A stretch of DNA of 64,000 bases from positions 62,001-126,000 of the forward strand of contig BGKB01000068.1 of NCBI GenBank assembly GCA_003116975.1, given 5' to 3'. The notes below the pieces were generated by a model. That model saw only the letters and a list, made by a program, of their open reading frames with translations. It was not told the origin of the DNA and did no database searches. Made by a program: the position numbers and the translations under genes. Each line of letters starts with the position of its first letter. The first letter of the stretch is position 1. Below, piece by piece: positions 19,434 to 28,735 of this stretch. Source of the DNA: Aurantiochytrium sp. KH105. Its lineage: Eukaryota > Sar > Bigyra > Thraustochytrida > Thraustochytriidae.

Positions 19434-21134
19434 ATGGACGCCGCGCGCGAGGACCGCGGCAGAGGCGAGCCCGGCGCGGAGATTGCGCGGGCGGGGAGCC
19501 CAGCCCACTTGCGGGAGCAGACGCACGCGGCGAGGAAGGCGAGCCGGAAAAAATCCTTCGACGCGCCCGTCGCGGCCATGGCCGACCTCGAGAAGAGCCT
19601 GGCGGGGCACGCCAAGGATGTCAAGGACCCCAAGGACGACGACAGACGCGCCATGGGCCTGAGTGCAGTTGTCTCGGTCATGTTCTTCACCGTGTGCGGA
19701 GGACCGATCGGCTGCGAGGAGGTCATCGCCGCGGGCGGGCCCGGCCGCGGCCTGCTCGCGATGCTGATCTTCCCGTGGCTCTATTGCTTTCCCGTGGCAC
19801 TGGTCAGCGCAGAGCTCTCGACCGTCTTCCCCGAAGATGGCAGCTTTACGATCTGGGTGAGCAACAGCTTTGGGCGATTCTGGGCCTTTCAAGACGGATA
19901 CTGGAGCTGGATCTCGGGCGTCATTGACAACGCCATGTACCCAGTTCTGGCCACCGAGCTCATGCTCGGGGCAGATCGAGTCCACAGCGCCACGGGCGTG
20001 CTCTTGACGCTGACGATTTCGCTCACGTGGTCGCTCATGAACTTTGCTGGCGTGGAAATTGTCGCGCGGCTCATGGTCATTCTTGGGATTATTGTTCTCA
20101 CACCCTACGTGGGTCTTATTTTCCTGGCCATCGGGTCCCAGCTAGCCACCCTGACCTCGGATGCCCTGAGCCCGACAGCTGAGCCATCTTCATCAACGCT
20201 GAGTGCAGCCATGTCGCTGGCGCACCGCGTGGCCGACGCGACGATGGGTACAACACCGACGCCTCTTGCCGCAACAGCAGCGCCCTTGCAAGCGTACGGT
20301 CGGACGGGACCGAGCGGTCCCGACGAGTGGCAATTCAATGCGATCGAGCTGCTGCATGTGGTGTTCTGGTCTTACAGCGGATGGGATAGCGTTTCAACTT
20401 TTGCGGGCGAGGTGCGTGATCCGAAGCGCAACTTTCCGCGTGCATTGGCGCTCGCCATGCTTCTCACCTGCGCTTCATACGTCTTGTCGCTCGGGGCTGG
20501 GATCATCACGCCAGGGGCTCCGGACTGGCGCACCTGGTCGGAGGGCTCTTTTCACGAGATCGGCCGTGCGGCGGGCGGCGAGTTCTTGCACAGTCTCATC
20601 TTCATTAGCACGGGCATAAGCCTGTTGGCCATGTACTGTACGGAGATGTTTGTGGATTCCTTTTTGTTGTTGGGAATGGCGGAGCAGGAACTGGTGCCCC
20701 GGATATTTGCTCGCCGTAGCGCGCGCGGGGGTGCACCCTGGGTTGCCATCTCCGCGAGTCTGGTGGTGATTGTAATTGTGGCCCCCATCTTTGACTTTAC
20801 CAAGCTCATGCAGGTGAACAATTGCCTCACGTGTATGTCGGTGTTCATTGAGCTCTTGGCGGGCATGAGTTTGCGCACGAGCGCAGCGTCGTCTTCACAA
20901 GTGCCACATGAAGCCACGTCTTCCACTCCTTCTTCATCGTCGTCCTTTCGGGCGCCTGTGTCCAACAAAGTTTTTGTTGCGATGCAGATTCCGGCCATTG
21001 TGGTTATTTTTCTCGTCGTTACCACGACAGTCCTCATGACCTCCCTCGAGGTGCAGCTCCTGACGCTGGTCCTCATCATTGCTGGCGCTCCGCTCTACCA
21101 AAGTTGCGCCACGCAAGATCTTCGTATCGAGTGA
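19434..21134 (+). CDS. APC-superfamily amino-acid/polyamine transporter
   Basis: 566 residues from ATG 19434 in perfect context (gccgccATGG). The frame is open further upstream but with non-protein composition. A polar N-terminus (about 70 residues) precedes roughly twelve membrane helices. The first helix contains the APC signature (GLSAVVSVMFFTVCGGPIGCEEVIAAGGP), and later blocks include FPEDGSFTIWV, NFAGVEIVARLMV, HVVFWSYSGWDSVSTFAGEVRDPKRNFPRAL, FISTGISLLAMYC and ARRSARGGAPWVAI. This order resembles the plant/protist polyamine and LAT-like amino-acid transporters. A long loop with Ser/Thr/Pro (about 240-290) and another near 485-510 are insertions. It is probably a plasma-membrane or endomembrane carrier; the substrate is not determinable. 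Confidence 0.85.
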   Translation: MDAAREDRGRGEPGAEIARAGSPAHLREQTHAARKASRKKSFDAPVAAMADLEKSLAGHAKDVKDPKDDDRRAMGLSAVVSVMFFTVCGGPIGCEEVIAAGGPGRGLLAMLIFPWLYCFPVALVSAELSTVFPEDGSFTIWVSNSFGRFWAFQDGYWSWISGVIDNAMYPVLATELMLGADRVHSATGVLLTLTISLTWSLMNFAGVEIVARLMVILGIIVLTPYVGLIFLAIGSQLATLTSDALSPTAEPSSSTLSAAMSLAHRVADATMGTTPTPLAATAAPLQAYGRTGPSGPDEWQFNAIELLHVVFWSYSGWDSVSTFAGEVRDPKRNFPRALALAMLLTCASYVLSLGAGIITPGAPDWRTWSEGSFHEIGRAAGGEFLHSLIFISTGISLLAMYCTEMFVDSFLLLGMAEQELVPRIFARRSARGGAPWVAISASLVVIVIVAPIFDFTKLMQVNNCLTCMSVFIELLAGMSLRTSAASSSQVPHEATSSTPSSSSSFRAPVSNKVFVAMQIPAIVVIFLVVTTTVLMTSLEVQLLTLVLIIAGAPLYQSCATQDLRIE

Positions 21135-22183
21135 AAACAAACATGTAAAGTCTTGGACCCAATCTTTGTAGCGAGACCATACCGTCTCTTTATCTGTTGT
21201 TCTGTTGACGCATCAACCAAGACAAGACGTTGTCACTTGTGGTCGGTCTTTGTAATTTGACGCATCATGGAGGAGTATGATGTAGTATGCTTCACCGTTA
21301 TCTGCTGGCTACTGCCTAATCGACCGAGCATCTCACCTCGCACATTCGTTCGTATCGCCTCACGCCTACATTGGCAGCCATCACTAATTCGTAGGACCAC
21401 CACCACATTTCACCGCGACGCCACTGCTCGGAGAGCGAGCTTCTGCGCGATCACTTCCCGAACCGAAGCACGCGCGGTGTGACCTCTCGCTCCCGAGACA
21501 CGGCAAGGCAAGCCAGCCAGCTCACAGTGCGCCCGGGGTACTACTCACAGTCAGGCTGGCTGACCGAGGGCGACTGCGCCTCGGAGCCGCGGTGCCCCGG
21601 TCGCCGATTGCGCCGCCATGGTTCTCCGGCCCGCGCCGCGCCGCTGCCGCCCGCGCCGATTGCCGCCGCCCCCCGCCGCGGCCACGCTCCCGGTGCGTCC
21701 CGACCTCGCGCGCCGGCCAATCCCGCCTCGCTCCGGGGCGCTCTCAGCTCCCTCCCGGTGCCGCGCCCTTCGTCTCCCCTTATCGCGCCCTGCCCGCGCG
21801 GATCGTTCCGGGACCGTTCCTCGGCGCTTGATCGCGCCGAAGAGCTCGAACCCCACGTTGGGTCCGATATTTTTAAGGCGGGTGGGTACGGAGGCAATAG
21901 GGGAGAGTGAGCCCTCCGATGGGCGGGCAGTAGGTAGAAGGGGTTAAGGCGGGTAGGGCCGCACGAGTGGTGGCCGCGAGGCGAGCAAACGAGAAAGCGA
22001 CCAGAAGAAAGCAGAGAGAAGAGCGCACGGCCAACCAGCCATACATTGTCTGTCTGTCTGCCTGCCTGGCAGCAGAACTGCTCCGAAGCACCAGTCAGTC
22101 AGACCCGTGTCGCCGCAGCCGCCGCGCCCAGTCAGTCGCCTTTGGTTTGGCAACTCGCTCGCGCGCACAAGCTCTCCGACAAG
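21135..22183. other. Spacer and leader upstream of eS27
   Basis: No coding gene is seen. The 3' half (about 21600-22180) is GC-rich, with a short TGTCTGTCTGCCTGCCTGGCAG stretch near 22045-22070, and probably holds the promoter and 5' leader of the ribosomal-protein gene. Confidence 0.5.
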
Positions 22184-22951
22184 ATGAACCAGGACCTCCT
22201 GCACCCCTCCGCCGCGGAGGAGAAGCGCAAGCACAAGCTCAAGCGCCTGGTACAGTCGCCCAACAGCTTCTTCATGGTAAGTGCAGCGCGCAGGCCCGCG
22301 CCGTCGGCGCCGTCCCCCTCGTGACCGAGGCGGCGCTCCTCGATGGCGTCTTCTTCTCCTTCTTCTTCTTCTTCTTTTTCTTCTTCGTGCCGCGATTCGT
22401 TATCGCCACAATCCAGGTCAGCCACTCACTCGTTCGTCGCTCGTTCCGTCGTGGTGGGCTCGTCGTCTGTTCGCGATGTCGTCATGATGCGCAAGGATGT
22501 CGAGCTGTACTCTGCGGAGGACGGGCGCATGAGCAACAGCTGCAGCAGGAGTAGCAGCAGCGGCCTCGCGTGCAAGTGGTTGGCTGATCCGGACGACTGG
22601 AGAAGATAGAAGGACGCGCGAAGTTGCAAACTCTCCTCTTGCTGCTGTTTGCGGTTTTTGAGGGGAGCGAGAACGAGGCAGACGAGGGCAGAGGAAAGGA
22701 AAAGAGGGAGGATGTTTGTACGCTCTGAGAGAGAACCGATGACTGACCGCGTCAATTCTTTTTTTTTTGGTCTGCTTGTTGATGACGATGAACAGGACGT
22801 CAAGTGCCCCGGCTGCTTCAAGATCACGACCATCTTCTCACACGCACAGACGCGCGTCATCTGCGCTGCCTGCTCGGTGGTCCTGTGCCAGCCGACGGGA
22901 GGCAAGGCGCGGCTTACTGAGGGCTGCTCGTTCCGCAAGAAGGTGGAGTAA
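22184..22951 (+). CDS. RPS27: 40S ribosomal protein eS27
   Basis: Two exons, 22184-22276 and 22796-22951, encode 82 residues, close to the usual 82-86. Exon 1 encodes [20 protein letters not shown]... ending NSFFM, followed by a GTAAGT donor. The 519-nt intron ends in AACAG and exon 2 continues [16 protein letters not shown]. The zinc-finger pairs CPGC and CAAC are intact and the C-terminus is GCSFRKKVE. The protein is a structural component of the small ribosomal subunit. The large first intron, after the first third of the gene, carries a CTT/TTC-rich tract (about 22345-22390) and may hold regulatory sequence, as is common for ribosomal-protein genes. Confidence 0.97.
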
Positions 22952-23759
22952 ATATCAAGAAACACACGGACTTAGCGCCCGCCTGTGTCTTATTACATCT
23001 TACTAAACCTTTGCGAAACAACCTCTCGAAAAATTGCTGTTGCTGCTTTACATCTTGTATCCACCTTTCATCTTGTTTTACACCCCAAGGTCGTGTCTCA
23101 TTTTTTGAGCTTGTCGTCTCCTATAATTTCTGCGCCTCCAATCAACGGAGAGAGGATGATATAGGCTAATCATCTGCGTTGTTATCATGTCAAATTTTCA
23201 GCCTCTTCATCTGAGTCCTTTCGACTTGGAAACTCTTACCTCCCAGGAGCAACCAGCCTTGAAAAGTGCACTTCTTCTTCTTCTCTTCAAGAAAGAACCA
23301 CAGTAGGAACGCAGGCAACTCGGCGAGCATCTGACTTTCGTCTTTGCGCTTGCATGTTGATTTGAAAGTAGACACGAGAACATGATGATGTGGTGGGTGA
23401 CCGAGAGCTTTTTTTAAGCAACACGCGTGCAGCCTGGACCGCCTGATCTGCCTCATCTGCAAACTTGAACGAGAATGGAAGGGTTGCTTTCTCTCGATTT
23501 TGAGGAACTTCATGCAATGAGCTAGTCTCATGCCTTGCTACGTCTCTTCTTGCAGTGTCTCATATTTGGGCTCAACGCGACATCGCGCAAGACAGGATCT
23601 CGTTATACTTTTAGAAAATTGAAAAGAAGTCGTTTGCGTTCAGTAAGTGGGACTCAACACGTTGGCTCGGTCAGAATATCGAAGATCACTTATTTGAATC
23701 TATGGGCACCGCACAGCAGCCATCAACGCCTACGCTGCAGAAAGTCTACTGGCTGATTC
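22952..23759. other. Convergent intergenic spacer
   Basis: This AT-richer spacer lies between the tail-to-tail eS27 and hypothetical genes. Only short frames without protein character are present. I see nothing more in it. Confidence 0.6.
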
Positions 23760-24722
23760 TCACTTGGCTCCGAACTTTTGGGCAAAGTACGCAGCGCGTT
23801 TCTCGCGATCTGACATATTGGTGCCTGCTGAGCTTTTGGCCGCAGTAGATCCCCCGCCAAGCCTGTTGGTGGTACCAGCGGCGCGTTGCACAGGTTTGGA
23901 TGTTGGTTCGTCGGAGGCAGCATTCGTAAGAGCCTTTCGTCCACGCGGCGGCGTGACGCGGTGGGCGTGTTTGATGGGCCCATCATGATAGGTGATATAT
24001 GACTGTCCACTGCTTCCAAACTTGAGTTGTGCCACGCCCGTTTTGCGCTGTGGTGCCTCCTTGCTTGCTCCGCTAGTGCGCAAGTTGCTGCACGCGCCAT
24101 TAAAGCTATTGATGACGCCCTTTTGACGAAGATATGAAGACTCGTTGGGTTTTTCGGAAGTTCCGCTACGAAGGGATCGGGCACGTCCCTGGGTGACCTG
24201 CTTAATGTTGCTCCTCTTGGGACCGCTCGAGGAGGATGAAGAGGTGTCGATCTTGTGAATGTTGCCGGCAACACGCGTGACCTTGGGCTCATGCTGAGCC
24301 GGACGTGGTGCGCCGCCCGAACGCGTTGGGCCAGCTAAATTGTGGCCTCCATTGAGCTCGCGCCGGAGGCCAGACATGTGCGAGTACATGCCATTGGCAC
24401 TGCCAAGGCCTGCTGCAGCAGCAGCATGGAGATACTCCTTTGGAATGTACATGGAGCCTTCACGAACCATATTGTCGGCGTCTTTGGTCTTTGCCACGGT
24501 GGTCATCTTGCCAGTTACCGGATTGATGCGCACAGCTGCGCGCGAGCCGTCCTTGGACGGAGCGGCGTCTTTGAACGCTGTGGCCCGTGCAGAGCGCGTT
24601 TTTGTTTGGGAACGATCAGGCCTTTTGCTGAGACGCTCCACGAGTTCTTTGGAGGGGCCTTTGCCGCCTTTCCTTGCAGCAGGACCTGGCGCGCCTACAT
24701 CGATGACCTCTCCGCCCTTCAT
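23760..24722 (-). CDS. Hypothetical basic, disordered protein
   Basis: 320 residues from ATG 24722; the in-frame TTG nine bases upstream is not a likely start. It begins MKGGEVIDVGAPGP and is rich in Lys, Ser, Gly and Ala. Notable stretches are NPVTGKMTTVAKTKDADNMVREGSMYIPKEYL (about 66-98), a poly-Ser run near 165, SYLRQKGVINSFNGACSN, and the C-terminus SDREKRAAYFAQKFGAK, which looks like a short amphipathic helix. No enzyme motif or membrane segment is seen and I recognise no family. Even composition and a clean ATG-to-TGA frame support a real gene. Confidence 0.6.
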   Translation of the reverse strand: MKGGEVIDVGAPGPAARKGGKGPSKELVERLSKRPDRSQTKTRSARATAFKDAAPSKDGSRAAVRINPVTGKMTTVAKTKDADNMVREGSMYIPKEYLHAAAAAGLGSANGMYSHMSGLRRELNGGHNLAGPTRSGGAPRPAQHEPKVTRVAGNIHKIDTSSSSSSGPKRSNIKQVTQGRARSLRSGTSEKPNESSYLRQKGVINSFNGACSNLRTSGASKEAPQRKTGVAQLKFGSSGQSYITYHDGPIKHAHRVTPPRGRKALTNAASDEPTSKPVQRAAGTTNRLGGGSTAAKSSAGTNMSDREKRAAYFAQKFGAK

Positions 24723-25625
24723 CTTGCTCAACTCTGTTGATTACGTTCTGGCGAAGCGAAGTGAGTTGGACGTGTGCGTCTTGATTGCAGCAGGCAGGCA
24801 GGCAAGCAGGAAGGCAGGCAAGCAGGGAGGCAGGCAGACAGGCAGAGACCGGCAGGCAGGCAGTGTCAACGTTCACTTTTTTACTTGCTGTCGGGTCGAG
24901 ATCGCTCCTTCGCGCTTTATTGATTGCTCTATTGCAGCGGAGAGGGCAGGCTTGCGCCCTTGCAGCAATTTTATCGAGCCTGCCTAGCTACAGAAAAGAA
25001 GTGACAAATACAGACATCCATTGTATAAGGCTGGGGCTCAACCTAGCCGTTGGCAGCATGCGGGACAAAATTCATATGTCCTCCTAAGAAATTGATAAAC
25101 GTAAACCATAGGGACACAGAGGATCTGTCCTAATGTTATTCCCGGGAGGACGGGTGATTGATTGCCTGTTTGAAGGATTGCAAATGGCCCAGCGTGTGAT
25201 TGCATTGGCTGGCTAGTCACCTGCGAATCATGCGAAGTTGTTCAGAAGTATTGCACATAAGAATGTACGTACTTCATGCGCAGTTTCAATGCGTGCCATT
25301 GAGATGGGTCCTCTTGCAAGATTGATAACGTTGAACTGCGGCGAGACATTACCTACTACGTTGTAATAGGCCACAAGGCTTGCATCAAAGCGGTAAACAG
25401 CTTTCGCGAATAAGTTTTCGGCATTCAATGAGAACTATTGCACATTTTTCTCACCCTTTTTCTGTTCGTTCACAAGACGATAGAAAGAGGCAATTGTTCT
25501 GCGCTGGATAATGCAAGGATGGCACTTGGATCTTAAAGGATCAGAGCCTCTTCTTTTCTGCATTCTTCTCAGCACGTAACCTACCTTGAGACACCGATCT
25601 ACCCGCCTACATGTGGTCGCCAAAA
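24723..25625. other. Start of gene desert, with possible decayed minus-strand exons
   Basis: A GGCA-type repeat (24791-24863) lies just upstream of the hypothetical gene. On the minus strand, 25620 down to about 25045, the translation is protein-like: IQRRTIASFYRLVNEQKK, an in-frame TAG near 25435, NLFAKAVYRFDASLVAYYN and ISMARIETAHE up to a GTACGTAC donor. A plausible 52-nt intron follows, then SQPMQSHAGPFAILQTGNQ. It is unrecognised; a pseudogene or an unusual small-exon gene are both possible. Confidence 0.3.
24791..24863. repeat. GGCA/AGCAGG tandem repeat
   Basis: Imperfect tetranucleotide tract of GGCA and AGCAGG units, immediately upstream of the minus-strand hypothetical gene. Confidence 0.9.
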
Positions 25626-25741
25626 GTGTTGGAGACCACAGGACCTACAGTTGTTTGCTGTGGCCACATACCTCTTCGTCATCTGCTGCTGTCATTCAGT
25701 GAAAATCTGTGTTCAGTCATCGGACCTGGGCAGGGCACTGC

Positions 25742-25935
25742 CATGCAGCTGCAGCTGCGAATGAGCATGCCGACGCACCGTCTTGGTTGCATTTGCGCAA
25801 AATGCAACTCTCAGTCGCGATCGAACCCGTTACTTTTGCACGGCAATGCAGCCACGGACGAGCATGCCGACGCACCGACTTGGTTGCACTTACGCGAGAT
25901 GCAGATCGTAATCGAACCCGTTGTTTTCGTGGTGC
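25742..25935. repeat. Two diverged direct copies of a ~95-bp unit
   Basis: Copy 1 starts near 25742 and copy 2 near 25843. Both share GAGCATGCCGACGCACCG, CTTGGTTGCA-TT-CGC and ATCGAACCCGTT in the same order and spacing. On the minus strand each copy contains GGGTTCGATN, loosely like a tRNA B-box, but no tRNA fold was found. Confidence 0.75.
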
Positions 25936-26341
25936 AAGCTAAAAGGCATCACAGCAACTGCGCTTCCTGAGAGGAGGGTGAGCGCCTGATAGAAAAAACA
26001 AAAAAGAGCCTCCGCAGGGTGGAAGACCTACCTGCCTGCCAAAGTGGCTGGCTCCAAGCGCCGAAATGGGCGAGGGAATTTACTCCTGAGAAAGACCCGT
26101 GCGTTCGGACGTCTCCCAGTGACGGCTGCGGGTGAATGAGTGGCGATACCAACAAAAATGGCAGGAAGGGAAGCCGTCTCTGTCTGAAGCGCTTTTGCAA
26201 GAGAAGAATTGGCGCGAAGCTTTCTCGTCGCGCCAGAACGTCATCCACCAACAAGAAGGATAAGGCAACAAGCGTGCTGGTCGACACTCAATGCTTAATC
26301 ACATCATGCTTTGCAAGTGAAGCACAGTCAATCGACTCTCC

Positions 26342-26359
26342 TTGCTAGCTAGCTAGCAA
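26342..26359. repeat. 18-bp perfect palindrome (GCTAG)n
   Basis: A perfect 18-bp palindrome with core GCTAGCTAGC flanked by TT...AA. It has no neighbouring gene within 1.5 kb. Confidence 0.9.
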
Positions 26360-28711
26360 CATGCAAGGTGCAGTTGGCATGGCTGCTTCCACAGCCACAG
26401 GCAGTGGCGGAACTCAGAAATTGAAGAGAGAAGAGGAGAGAGAGTGAGATGAGAGGGCGTGCGAGAGAGACTCTTTAAGCTGCAGTTGCGCGTTCGGCCG
26501 AGCCCCGACGCAGACCGAGCGCGTGCATTCACTAACGTTGCCGCAAGCGGACCAGGCGTACGTCTTTTGCTGATGAGTTTTCTTTTTACAAACCTATGTT
26601 TCAGAACCCGTGGCAAGCTTCCTCATCCTGGGAAGCTCCTCGCGTGTGCCGTGCTCAGCGAGCCTGTTGACGGCAGCGCGGGAGTAAGGATGCTGGTGTT
26701 CTTTTTTCATTCAGCGTACTGAAGGGCCAGTGGCGGTTCCTGGCGAAGGCCGCTGGATTCGGCGATTTTCGCTCCACTACACTACTACCTGCGTGGATTT
26801 GAGGAAAGTCCCAGATGATGATGGCTGGTCAAAATTCGCACGCCAGCGCTCGCAAAGGTTGGCCGTCGACCCAAGTCCACCGAGGTGTAAGAATCGAGCG
26901 ATGCAGCCAGCGCAACGTTTTATTTACGCCAGCGCGGGTCGGCGGGGCCGTGAGAGAGAAAGGCCAGCATTGTCTCTGAAAAAAGAAGAAGAAGAAGAAG
27001 AAGATTGCAAGTAGGCCTACAAGAAGCGTTTCGTGGCGGTTTTCGATCTTTGCTGCCTTGTCTGGGGCACGCACGGCCACTGTAGGCCTGGACCGGCGGC
27101 GGGAAACGGTGAAGTTGACTGAGTGTGCCCATTTTTACTTCTTCGATCGAGCGAGCGGGTGGGCGAACCGACCGACTCCCCTCCGAGAGCTACCACTCTG
27201 TCAGTGATGAGACCAGCATTGGCAGCTTACGATCGGGCCCGGGGATTGACATTAGCGTCGCGAATCGTCGTCCGTCGTCGACGCGACTGAGCAATCTCGT
27301 TGCTCGGCACCGGTGCGTGCGGCTTGGGTCGCGAACTGGAGGCCGACTCAACGCGAACGCGCACAGGAATCTGAAAGCGCGGCTCGGCTTCCGGGGGCTC
27401 TGTTCTGTTTGTGGTTGCTCGGCGGTTTCTCTCTCCTGGACGTAAGTATAAGATCATGGCAAGTTGATTGTTGTCGGCAGAACTCAGCTCAAAGTCTCGA
27501 GTCTTGGGCGGCTCCGTCCTCCACGCACGCTGCGGGAGCACACCACCTCCACTTACGCTCTCTCCCTACCTCCTCCTCCTGGCATGGAAGCCGCGCGCAC
27601 CTGTGACTGAGGGACCGCTGCGGGATGTGTGGAGCCCGCAGCGGCGCGCACCTCCGCAGCGGCGAGTCAGCCCGCAAGCTTGGGGCGACCGCTGAACCGC
27701 GCGCGCCGAACGGTGGAGGAGGATGCATTGACGCCGCGGCGCGAAAAGAAATGGATGGGTGGATGCATCACGATGCGCGCCGCCGCCGCCGCCGCGCGCT
27801 GCAGCGACAGCGGCCTCGACCGGCACGCACACGCACACGCACTCGCACTCGCACTTGCACTCGCACGCAGACGCGCCTAGGCGCTGTGCAGAACAGATCG
27901 CTGGCGGCGGCGCGCGCCTCTGGCTGCTTGCATTGATCTGCTCGCTCTTGCGCGCCGCGCTTTTGCTCGCTTTCGTTCTTTTTTCTTTGCCTGCATGACG
28001 TGGGCTCGGAACGAGCTTAGCTGCGAGGGAAAGAAGGTAGAGGTACTTTTGGGGGAGGAGGTCTAGATGTCTCGCTGGCGAGGAACTCGAGCATTGCGTG
28101 TAGGCAGCCCAGGCAGTTGGTCGTGAAAGGACGTACGAATGGAAAGGCATGGAATGGAATGAATGGATGGCCACGGGCGGCAGCAAGATCGGGACGCCTG
28201 AATTTGTATTTTGAGCGCCACACACCTCTGGCATGATTTTGTGCGCTGGGTGGTTAGTTCGTTCGTAGGTGCGTGCGTGCGTGCGTGCGTGCGTTCATCA
28301 ATTTGTTTGCTCGCTCGTTGCAATTGGTTGGTTTATTGAACAAATTCTTTCTCATCAGAGAGAACAGACGACCTTTTCCAATCGAGCTCAAGTTCCGGTC
28401 TTGGCCGTGACCGCACTTAGTGGCAAGGTCCGCGCAGGGCGGCGTCTGGACCTTCTTCTCTTGCCTCTCCCTCTCTCTCAGCTGCAGCTGCTCGCTGGCG
28501 TGGCAGCCGTTGCGAGCGCGGCGTCGAGGACGCCGGTGGAGATCGCCCGCCAGCCACAGCCAGTTGCTCGGGGCGGTCGGTCCGGCGCGCATGTCCCGAG
28601 AGTCGATTCGCCCAACCCCTTTTCCTGCCTGCCTCAACACCTTTGCACATCGAGAGGCTGTACTTAGCAGCAGCAGCAGCAACAATGCAGCATACAACTT
28701 GTATCTTGCAA

Positions 28712-28735
28712 TGCAATGCAATGCATTGCATTGCA
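28712..28735. repeat. 24-bp perfect palindrome of ATGCA units
   Basis: A perfect dyad centred at 28723/28724 on ATGCAT, built from TGCAA and ATGCA pentamers on the left arm and their complements on the right. Related TTGCA-rich tracts recur at about 33990, 34440, 34890 and 48030. Confidence 0.95.

Noticed and set aside
25800..25925. tRNA gene suggested by TCGAACCC / GGGTTCGA
   Set aside because: No T-stem pairing, acceptor stem or anticodon arm could be drawn around either copy on either strand.
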